Below the pieces are notes generated by a model. That model made no database searches. It was not told where the DNA came from and was given only the letters and a program-made list of their open reading frames with translations. Of a DNA stretch of 14,863 bases, positions 8,879 through 14,863 are shown piece after piece. The translations under genes were made by a program, and so were the position numbers. Numbering within the stretch: the first letter of the stretch is position 1; every line of letters starts with the position of its first letter. The stretch comes from Alphaproteobacteria bacterium (GTDB lineage: Bacteria > Pseudomonadota > Alphaproteobacteria > UBA7887), in the NCBI GenBank assembly GCA_028289725.1, contig JANQOH010000369.1:1-14863 (forward strand). The letters run 5' to 3'.

Positions 8879-9196
8879 ATGCGCAGTCATCACGATATGG
8901 GCGGCGAGCCGGCCGGTCCCGTCAATATGGCGGAGCACGATTATGATCCGTGGGAAAAGCGGATCGACGCCATGTTCTCACTCTTGGTGCAGGAAAAGCG
9001 GTTAATGCGGGTCGATGAATTGCGGCGCGGCATCGAGTCCCTGGAACCAAACGCTTACGAAACCTTGACCTATTACGAACGCTGGATTGCCTCCATCGGA
9101 AAAATTTTGGTGGAAAAAGGTGTTCTCGACCAAGCCGAGGTTGACGCACGGATCGCCGAAATCGAGCAGCGGCCAGACGCGGAGTTAGAGGCGTGA
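8879..9196 (+). CDS. Nitrile hydratase/thiocyanate hydrolase, beta N-terminal-half subunit
   Basis: 105-residue protein matching only the N-terminal half of nitrile hydratase beta chains. It has HDMGG near the start, YDPWEKR (22-28), DELRRGIE (46-53) with Arg49/Arg50 where beta chains carry a conserved active-site Arg, and TYYERWIASIGKILVEKGVL (64-83). This half equals the beta subunit of thiocyanate hydrolase (ScnB), though it is shorter than the roughly 157 residues I recall for that protein. The ATG at 8879 is preferred over a TTG nine bases earlier because AAGGAA lies 9 bases upstream. Its TGA overlaps the next gene's GTG by 4 bases, so the two are translationally coupled. Small nitrile hydratase activator proteins resemble this domain and are an alternative reading, but the WEKR and TYYERW pattern and the next gene favour a structural subunit. 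Confidence 0.85.
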   Translation: MRSHHDMGGEPAGPVNMAEHDYDPWEKRIDAMFSLLVQEKRLMRVDELRRGIESLEPNAYETLTYYERWIASIGKILVEKGVLDQAEVDARIAEIEQRPDAELEA

Positions 9197-9510
9197 GCGG
9201 ACGTTTCTCCGTTGGTGAAAAAGTGCGCGTTCAAGACTGGGATCCGCCAAACGAACCGCGCAAACCCCATTTGCGGACGCCCTACTATATTCGCGGAAAG
9301 ATCGGCGAGATTGAGCGCATATGCGGCGATTTTCGGAACCCGGAAGCGCTTGCATACGGGGAAGACGGATTGCCAAAGCAAACGCTCTATCGCGTGCGGT
9401 TCGACCAGACGCATGTCTGGCCGAACTATGCCGGACCGCCGCAAGACAAGGTTGAAATCGAGATTTATGAACATTGGCTGGAACCAGCGGCCGGAGACTC
9501 GTCGCCATGA
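9193..9510 (+). CDS. Nitrile hydratase/thiocyanate hydrolase, beta C-terminal-half subunit (SH3-like)
   Basis: 105-residue SH3-like protein equal to the C-terminal half of nitrile hydratase beta chains and to the alpha subunit of thiocyanate hydrolase (ScnA). Visible: FSVGEKVRV opening strand, HLRTPYYIRGKIGEIE (26-41), GEDGLPKQTLYRVRF (56-70) with Arg67/Arg69 where nitrile hydratases have the second active-site Arg, VWPNYAG and the closing IEIYEHWLEP (89-98). It starts at GTG within the GTGA overlap with the preceding gene; GGAG lies 8 bases upstream. It ends in an ATGA overlap with the alpha-subunit gene. The protein cannot be a stand-alone enzyme because all metal ligands are in the alpha chain. 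Confidence 0.85.
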   Translation: MSGRFSVGEKVRVQDWDPPNEPRKPHLRTPYYIRGKIGEIERICGDFRNPEALAYGEDGLPKQTLYRVRFDQTHVWPNYAGPPQDKVEIEIYEHWLEPAAGDSSP

Positions 9511-10142
9511 CCGACCATGCCCATTTGCGCCACGGCGTTAAGGACAATCACTACAAACGCCTGGCGATCGCGGTGCGCGAATTGCTCATCGAGAAAGGCG
9601 TCGTCACCGAAGACGAAATCGCGACCTTTATGGCACGCATGGACGCTCGTAGCCCGGAGTTGGGTGCGCGGATGGTGGCGCGTGCGTGGGTCGACCCGGA
9701 ATACAAGAAACGCATGCTCGCGGACGGCAGCGCAGCAGCCGAAGAATTGGGCATAGCGGTTGACGGCACGTTGCTTGTCGTCGTCGAGAACACTGAAGAT
9801 GTGCACAACTTGTTTGTCTGCACATTGTGCTCCTGCTATCCGCGCACAATCCTCGGATTGCCGCCCGATTGGTACAAAGGCCGCGAGTACCGCTCGCGTG
9901 TGATCAACGAACCGCGTGCGGTCCTGCGGGAATTCGGTACCGATATCGCCGACGGCATTGAATTGCGTGTGCATGATTCGACCGCCGACATGCGGTATCT
10001 CATCTTGCCGCAGCGTCCAGCGGGCACAGAGGGCTGGTCCGAGGATCGCTTGGCCAAACTCGTCACACGCGACAGCATGATTGGCGTATCGCTCCCGCTC
10101 CGTCCCGATCAATTGGACCAGCTAGAACACGCGGCCGAGTAA
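9507..10142 (+). CDS. Nitrile hydratase alpha / thiocyanate hydrolase gamma subunit (cobalt type)
   Basis: 211-residue metal-binding subunit. The claw motif VCTLCSC (104-110) gives metal ligands Cys105, Cys108 and Cys110. The Thr in CTLCSC is the cobalt-type form; iron enzymes have CSLCSC. In this family the last two Cys are oxidised to sulfinic and sulfenic acids. ILGLPPDWYK (115-124), YRSR (128-131), NEPRAVLREFG (134-144) and DSTADMRYLILPQRPAGT (157-174) are family hallmarks. Arg113 follows CSCYP where nitrile hydratases usually have Trp. Translation is coupled to the beta-C gene by an ATGA overlap. Gene order matches cobalt nitrile hydratases (beta first) and the scnB-scnA-scnC order of thiocyanate hydrolase. 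Family assignment is firm; nitrile versus thiocyanate as substrate is open. Acts in the cytoplasm. Confidence 0.92.
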   Translation: MTDHAHLRHGVKDNHYKRLAIAVRELLIEKGVVTEDEIATFMARMDARSPELGARMVARAWVDPEYKKRMLADGSAAAEELGIAVDGTLLVVVENTEDVHNLFVCTLCSCYPRTILGLPPDWYKGREYRSRVINEPRAVLREFGTDIADGIELRVHDSTADMRYLILPQRPAGTEGWSEDRLAKLVTRDSMIGVSLPLRPDQLDQLEHAAE

Positions 10143-10274
10143 TCCCTTCGCCGGCATGCGCTAGATTGGCGTCCCGCAACGGTGTGCGGCAGTTCGCGCA
10201 TGGCAGACCGTGATGGCGCGGCATAGACAAGTCCGGTCCCTTGGGCGAATTTTGACCCTGGAAGGGATTGTGTG

Positions 10275-11954
10275 ATGGACGATCTGATCATTCGCAACGC
10301 GCGGATCTATGACGGCACCGGCGGCGCCCCGTTCGAAGGCGATCTCGCGGTCAAAAACGGACGCATCCGCGCTGTCGGTCAGGTCGAAGGGGACGCGGCG
10401 GAAATCATTGATGCAGACGGCCGCGCCTTGGCGCCCGGCGCGATCGATATTCACACCCACTACGACGCGCAAGTGACTTGGGATCCGTGGTTGGAACCGT
10501 CTTCCGCGCTTGGCGTGACCACCATGATCATGGGCAATTGCGGTTTCGCGATCGCGCCTTGCCGTCCGCAACACCGCGACATCACCGTTCGCAATCTCTG
10601 CAATGTCGAAGGCATGTCGCTCGACGCCCTTCGAGCCGGAGTGAATTGGGATTTCGAGACCTTCCCGGAATATCTGGGTGCGGTCGCCAAGCGCGGTGTC
10701 GGGCCGAACGTCGCGGTCTATTGCGGTCACTCCGCCGTGCGCACTTGGGTCATGGGCGACGATGCGACCGAGCGCGCCGCCACGGACGACGAAGTCGCGG
10801 AAATGGCGGACGTCGTGCGCGACTGCATGGCGGCGGGCGCCATCGGCTTCGCCACCTCAACGTTCGAAGGTCATAACGGCGAAGGCGGGGTGCCCATGCC
10901 GTCGCTGCTTGCGGAAGAGACGGAAATCAGCGCGTTGACCAACGCAATGGGCGAGTCAGGCCGCGGCGTGTTTATGCTGACGCGTGGCAGCGACACGCGA
11001 ACCGAATATCTAGAGGACCTCGCCAAGTCTTCGGGCCGGCCGGTCATGATCGCCGCGCTTTTGCATAATCCGGCGCAACCTGATGCAACAGATCGGGCTT
11101 ACTCGGAAATCGCCGCGGCAAACCAGCGCGGGCACGAACTCTACGGTCAGACCTCCTGTTGCCCGCTGACCATGGATTTCACCCTGCGCAATCCGTACCT
11201 GATGGAAAGTTACGAGGCGTGGCGGCCAGTTATGGCGGCTGAGGGCGAGTCTGTCGCGTCGGTTTATCGCGACGCGTCATTCCGCGACGCCATGAAGGCG
11301 GAAATCGAGAACCAAGACCGGTTGCGCGCCTTTAACGGCGACTGGAACGCGATCCGGATCGCGATGGCGGGCGACCGGAGCAACGAATGCCGTGAGGGCC
11401 ACAGCATCGCCGAACTCGCCAAGGCCGAAGGCGCGCATCCGCTCGATTGGTTCTTGGATTTCGGCCTGTCGGAGAACATGGACACGGTGTTTTCATCGGT
11501 ACTGCTCAACTCCGACGAAAAAGCGGTCGGCCGGATGTTGAAGGATCCGCACTGCGCCGTGGCCCTGTCCGACGCCGGTGCTCACCTGACATTTTTCTGC
11601 GACGCAGGCTACGCCCTTCATATGTATGGCCATTGGGTGCGCGATGTCGGACTCATGCCGCTCGAACAAGCCGTTCACAAATTGACCGCACGGCAGGCCG
11701 ATATTTTCCGCATTCCTGATCGAGGACGTCTTGTCGCCGGGGCCTGGGCCGATCTGATGCTGTTCGATCCGGATACGGTCGGACGCAAGCCAAACCGGCG
11801 TGTTTACGACCTGCCGGCCGGGGCGAGCCGATTGGTGTGCGATCCCGTCGGCGTGCACGGCGTTTGGGTCAACGGTATCCGCGCGGCCGACGAATTCGGA
11901 CTGGTGGCAAATGGCGCCCGGCCCGGTCAGGTTCTGACAGAGTTCGCGGCCTAG
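10275..11954 (+). CDS. Amidohydrolase, N-acyl-D-amino-acid deacylase (D-aminoacylase) family
   Basis: 559-residue metal-dependent amidohydrolase, longer than classical D-aminoacylases (about 480-500). The N-terminal beta-sandwich portion (about 1-55) leads into the barrel with HTHYDAQ (His60, His62) and Cys89 in GNCGF, spaced 29 from the first His as in the D-aminoacylase of Alcaligenes. Further on come GHSAVR (His152), PMPSLLAEETEISAL, His264 in ALLHN and Asp433 in LSDAGAH. A C-terminal sandwich strand (about 485-559) includes GAWADLMLFDPDTV. The ATG at 10275 has GGAAGG 9 bases upstream; a GTG three bases earlier is less likely. It follows the alpha subunit by 132 bases and may be the last gene of the same transcript. 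The exact substrate (N-acyl-D-amino acid or another cyclic or linear amide) cannot be told. Confidence 0.87.
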   Translation: MDDLIIRNARIYDGTGGAPFEGDLAVKNGRIRAVGQVEGDAAEIIDADGRALAPGAIDIHTHYDAQVTWDPWLEPSSALGVTTMIMGNCGFAIAPCRPQHRDITVRNLCNVEGMSLDALRAGVNWDFETFPEYLGAVAKRGVGPNVAVYCGHSAVRTWVMGDDATERAATDDEVAEMADVVRDCMAAGAIGFATSTFEGHNGEGGVPMPSLLAEETEISALTNAMGESGRGVFMLTRGSDTRTEYLEDLAKSSGRPVMIAALLHNPAQPDATDRAYSEIAAANQRGHELYGQTSCCPLTMDFTLRNPYLMESYEAWRPVMAAEGESVASVYRDASFRDAMKAEIENQDRLRAFNGDWNAIRIAMAGDRSNECREGHSIAELAKAEGAHPLDWFLDFGLSENMDTVFSSVLLNSDEKAVGRMLKDPHCAVALSDAGAHLTFFCDAGYALHMYGHWVRDVGLMPLEQAVHKLTARQADIFRIPDRGRLVAGAWADLMLFDPDTVGRKPNRRVYDLPAGASRLVCDPVGVHGVWVNGIRAADEFGLVANGARPGQVLTEFAA

Positions 11955-13177
11955 GGCGCGCCAGGCGCCTCATCGGTTACAATCGCGACCGGGGGGGCGA
12001 ACCCTTTGCCGAGAAGCGACAATAAATAGTCCAGATCTCTGTGGTTCAGGCCGATCTCGTTCGGGGCGCCCCGTCTGTCGGCAACAAGTACGGAAAGTGA
12101 TTGAACCATCCGTTCGCAGAATGTCTCGCGGTTGCCGGTCGTTCCCTGGTCCAACAGCCGATACGCCTCAGCCATGGCGTGCATGAACACATCCTTGAGT
12201 TCGTCGGGCAATCCGGTGCGCCGAAAAATCTGCGAACGGTCGAAATCAGTGCCATTCCTCAGCCGATTGCGGACGGTCTCGAACGCCAATCCCGATCGCT
12301 GCGCCAGAGCCGCCTCGACAAAGGCGAACTCGCCCAAACAAAGCCCGCGCAGCAAGATGGTCGGACTTAACCGCTCTTGGCGCCCCAAGCCCTCGGCGAG
12401 ACGCGCGCTGCGCTGGCCCGAAATGTCGCCCTTGAGCAATTCCAAGGTGGCGGATTCGCGCACTTGGTTGACCAGTCCCGACAAAACGATCGGCGATACG
12501 TTATGGGACGAGATGAGGCGATCACGCAGTCGTTCCGACACCAGGAACATTAGCCGTTCGACGACCGTAACGGGCAGCGTCGAACGATCGACCAGCGCGG
12601 ACTGGACTTTCCTATGATTGCCGAAGCGGTCGATGATCCGATGAACCACCGCTTCGACCAGCCGCGCGCCGTGATTGCCCAGCAATGTGGCGGCCACCAG
12701 CGGCGTGCCATCTTCCACGAGTGCGGCGGCAAGACGTGGTGGAATTTTTCGACGCTTGGCGATCGCGATGCGGCGCGCCTCCCCTTCCGCACTGATCTTT
12801 GTTTCGTCGCTCGTCGCGAGCCGATCGCGCAAGTCGTCCGAGACGGGCTGGTGCACGATGTCGATTAGATCTTGCTCGGTCAGGACCTCCGATTCCTCGA
12901 GCATGGGCGTCGCGACCTCGGTCACGTCGCGGGCCAACGCCAGCGCAATGTCCCGCGGCAATTCCAGGGTATGGCGGAGACTGTCCGCCATTGCGGCGCG
13001 CACCGCCGCTTCGACATCGCCAAGGAGCTGACGGAAAATGGCTAGGGCTTCGGCGCGTGATCTGGGCGACAGGCGACCGGCCGCGTAGTCGGCGCTAATC
13101 TCGGTCGCGATATGTTTTCGCACGTCCGAGGTCGCGGTGTGGCGCAACCGCTCTACATCCTCCCGCGTTACCGACAC
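11951..13177 (-). CDS. DUF2336 domain protein
   Basis: 408-residue cytosolic, mainly helical protein with no signal peptide or membrane segment. It carries the DUF2336 pattern: a helical repeat-like region with RHTLELPRDIALALARDV, then TPMLEESEVLTEQDLIDIV (about 90-109), followed by further Leu/Ala-rich helices similar to HEAT-type repeats. The C-terminal segment NHRDLDYLLSLL resembles a short regulatory tail but I cannot assign it. The function of the family is unknown to me. Start is GTG at 13177, supported by a strong ribosome site, AAGGAGGGGG, 7 bases upstream. The stop codon overlaps that of the convergent amidohydrolase gene. It is probably a single-gene transcript, since 128 bases separate it from the hydroxypyruvate isomerase gene upstream. 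Confidence 0.82.
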   Translation of the reverse strand: MSVTREDVERLRHTATSDVRKHIATEISADYAAGRLSPRSRAEALAIFRQLLGDVEAAVRAAMADSLRHTLELPRDIALALARDVTEVATPMLEESEVLTEQDLIDIVHQPVSDDLRDRLATSDETKISAEGEARRIAIAKRRKIPPRLAAALVEDGTPLVAATLLGNHGARLVEAVVHRIIDRFGNHRKVQSALVDRSTLPVTVVERLMFLVSERLRDRLISSHNVSPIVLSGLVNQVRESATLELLKGDISGQRSARLAEGLGRQERLSPTILLRGLCLGEFAFVEAALAQRSGLAFETVRNRLRNGTDFDRSQIFRRTGLPDELKDVFMHAMAEAYRLLDQGTTGNRETFCERMVQSLSVLVADRRGAPNEIGLNHRDLDYLLSLLGKGFAPPVAIVTDEAPGAP

Positions 13178-13305
13178 CGTGTGACCCCCTCCTTGCTCCT
13201 CAAGCGCGCAGAATGGCGGCTAGCCATGAGCCGATATTGCCGGAGACAGTGGGTGGCGCCATACGATCACGATCACATTTGAGCGCCGCAAACGCACAGA
13301 AATCC

Positions 13306-14106
13306 TCAACCGCCGCCATGTCCGCTGATGCCAAAGTCGAAGGCCCAGGCCAGACCGTCGACGGTCGCGCCGGCCGGTCGATACTCACAGCCGATCCAAC
13401 CGTCATATCCGAGAGAGTCGATCAAACTGAAAAGGAATGGGTAATTGATCTCACCATTGTCCGGTTCATGGCGGCCGGGCACGCCGGCAATCTGAAAGTG
13501 TCGGATCTTCGATAAGTTCTCGGTGATCGTGTCGGCCAAATTGCCGTCCATGATTTGCACGTGGTAGAGATCACACTGCAGATACAAGTTGTCGCTGCCA
13601 ACCTCCGCCATGACGTCCCGCGCTTGCGCTGTCGTCGACAAAAAATAACCTGGCATGTCTCGGCGCGTATTGATCGGTTCAATCAACGCCCGCACACCGC
13701 TTTGCGCGGCGCGGTCCGCCGCCCAGGCGAGATTTTCAACATAACATGCGTGGGCCGACGGGCGATCCGACTCGCTTGCCAACAACCCGGCCATCACATG
13801 CAATTGTTTGCACCGCAAGCTTTCCGCATAGTCCAGCGCGCGTTCAAATCCATCGCGAAACGCCTGTTCCCGTCCCGGCACCGCGGCCAATCCGCGCTCG
13901 CCCGCCTGCCAATCACCCGGCGGCACGTTAAACAACGCCTGGGTTAAACCATTACCAAGCAATCGTTTAGCTAGTTCTCCTGCGGGCCAATCGTAAGGAA
14001 ACAAGAACTCGACGCCCCGGAAACCGCAGTTCGCTGCCGCCTGAAACCGATCCAAAAAATCGAACTCGGTGAACATCATTGAGATGTTGGCGGCGAAGTG
14101 CGGCAT
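13306..14106 (-). CDS. hyi: Hydroxypyruvate isomerase (TIM-barrel)
   Basis: Interconverts hydroxypyruvate and tartronate semialdehyde, a step next to glyoxylate metabolism. 266 residues against 258 in E. coli Hyi. The match is strong along the chain: NISMMFTEFDFLDRF (7-21), GFRGVEFLFPYDW (28-40), GDWQAGERGLAAVPGRE (64-80), LIEPIN with Glu143, QCDLYHVQ with Asp179 and His182, HFQIA, EPDNGEINY and GCEYRP with Glu241. Glu143 and Glu241 correspond to the acid pair of the family. The ATG at 14106 has GAGG about 9 bases upstream; a TTG 15 bases earlier is less likely. It lies 48 bases after the M20 hydrolase stop, probably in one operon. No glyoxylate carboligase is within the window. Confidence 0.92.
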   Translation of the reverse strand: MPHFAANISMMFTEFDFLDRFQAAANCGFRGVEFLFPYDWPAGELAKRLLGNGLTQALFNVPPGDWQAGERGLAAVPGREQAFRDGFERALDYAESLRCKQLHVMAGLLASESDRPSAHACYVENLAWAADRAAQSGVRALIEPINTRRDMPGYFLSTTAQARDVMAEVGSDNLYLQCDLYHVQIMDGNLADTITENLSKIRHFQIAGVPGRHEPDNGEINYPFLFSLIDSLGYDGWIGCEYRPAGATVDGLAWAFDFGISGHGGG

Positions 14107-14154
14107 GGCCAGGCGCCTCAAGCGCGAATTGGCGATGAAATGCGACCCGAGACG

Positions 14155-14863
14155 CTACGCGGCGTCCGCCCGCGGCAGCGCCGTCTCGACGAGTCGGGCG
14201 AAGAAGCTTGCGCCGACCGGCAGAATTTCGTCGTTGAAGTCGTATTTGGGATTGTGAACCGTGACGCAGTCTTGGCCGTCCCCATTGCCGACAAAAGCAT
14301 AGGCACCGGGCTTCACGTTCAGAAAGAAGGAAAAATCCTCCGAGCCCATGGTCGGCCATTGTTCGGACGCCGAGCCGCCCAGAACCTCCGCGGCCACGCC
14401 GCGGGCAAACTCGGTTTCCGCTTCATGATTTCGAGTCGCCGGATAGCCGGCATCATATTTCATCTCGGCCGTGACGCCGTGGGCCGACGCCACGCCATCG
14501 ATAATCGCGCGCATGCGTTCCTGGGTCCGCGCGCCCACTTCGTCATCGAAGTAGCGGACAGTACCGCCAAACTCGACCGTGTCCGGTATGACGTTGAAGG
14601 CGTCGCCACCATGAATGCGTGTTACGGAAATGACCAAGGTCTTGGTCGGATCAAGTTCGCGCGACACGAGGCTCTGAAGCGAGCTCACCATCGCGGAGAC
14701 AGCCACCACCGGATCGACGGCGAGGTGCGGCATCGCACCATGGCCGCCTTTGCCTTGGACCGTTACCGTGAACGAGTCCGCGGCCGCCATCACCGGCCCC
14801 GGTGACAACGCAATCGAACCGGTGGGAAGACCGGGCATATTGTGAACGCCGTAAATGGAATCC
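14155..14863 (-). CDS. M20-family amidohydrolase (hippurate/IAA-amino-acid hydrolase type), C-terminal part
   Basis: Metal-dependent hydrolase releasing an amino acid from an N-acyl amino acid or related amide. The start lies beyond the right edge; 235 residues are visible, about 60 percent of the usual 380-400. The visible part opens with IYGVHNMPGLPTG, where the His is a metal ligand, then GPVMAAADSF entering the dimerisation domain with GKGGHGAMPHLAVDP. After that comes the second half of the catalytic domain: GGDAFNVIPD, TMGSEDFSFF (Glu/Asp) and the final metal-ligand region VHNPKYDFND. The frame stays open to the window edge. It is first of a pair with hyi 48 bases downstream. Confidence 0.9.
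   Translation of the reverse strand, partial: DSIYGVHNMPGLPTGSIALSPGPVMAAADSFTVTVQGKGGHGAMPHLAVDPVVAVSAMVSSLQSLVSRELDPTKTLVISVTRIHGGDAFNVIPDTVEFGGTVRYFDDEVGARTQERMRAIIDGVASAHGVTAEMKYDAGYPATRNHEAETEFARGVAAEVLGGSASEQWPTMGSEDFSFFLNVKPGAYAFVGNGDGQDCVTVHNPKYDFNDEILPVGASFFARLVETALPRADAA

Noticed and set aside
10176..10194. Small inverted repeat CCGCA/TGCGG between the alpha subunit and amidohydrolase genes
   Set aside because: Five-base stem with no T run on either strand; too weak to call a terminator.
13200..13319. Possible 39-residue minus-strand gene between hyi and the DUF2336 gene
   Set aside because: Overlaps the end of hyi, has no clear ribosome site and no recognisable sequence; likely chance.

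Overview
The window is GC-rich, densely packed bacterial DNA carrying 14 protein genes (two cut by the window ends) and no RNA gene, insertion sequence or CRISPR array that I can see. Gene content points to an alphaproteobacterium: a DUF2336 protein (a family concentrated in Alphaproteobacteria), acyl-CoA catabolism genes and several small-molecule hydrolases. This is inference from gene families only. No gene-free stretch exceeds about 250 bases.

Layout. (1) 1-375, minus: start of a RecQ helicase, not in the fad operon because a clear intrinsic terminator (388-428) separates them. (2) 458-3781, minus: two-gene beta-oxidation operon, a FadB/FadJ-type multifunctional enzyme followed by its thiolase, with a palindrome just upstream. 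(3) 3921-4808, minus: a 3-hydroxyisobutyrate dehydrogenase-family reductase. (4) 4809-5510: AT-rich patch with an unrecognised three-helix membrane protein, the most foreign-looking part of the window. (5) 5646-6113, plus: MaoC/NodN-like hot-dog hydratase. (6) 6148-7813, minus: SDR dehydrogenase followed by a dimethylargininase/amidinotransferase-fold hydrolase. (7) 7928-11954, plus: haloalkane dehalogenase, three overlapping genes encoding a split nitrile hydratase/thiocyanate hydrolase, then a D-aminoacylase-like amidohydrolase. (8) 11951-14863, minus: DUF2336 protein, hydroxypyruvate isomerase and the 3' part of an M20 peptidase-family amidohydrolase.

The most interesting block is 7813-11954. 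A type II haloalkane dehalogenase with all five expected catalytic and halide-binding residues lies divergently from an SDR that could oxidise the resulting alcohol, and directly upstream of a cobalt-type metallohydrolase whose beta subunit is split into two genes. The order (beta-N, beta-C, alpha) and the split match thiocyanate hydrolase rather than ordinary two-subunit nitrile hydratase, and the alpha subunit has Arg where nitrile hydratases usually have a pocket Trp. An anionic substrate such as thiocyanate is therefore plausible but unproven. The plus-strand genes may form one five-gene transcript for breakdown of halogenated and nitrile/thiocyanate compounds, with acyl-CoA products going to the nearby hydratase, FadB-type enzyme and thiolase. 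That pathway link is inference from proximity.
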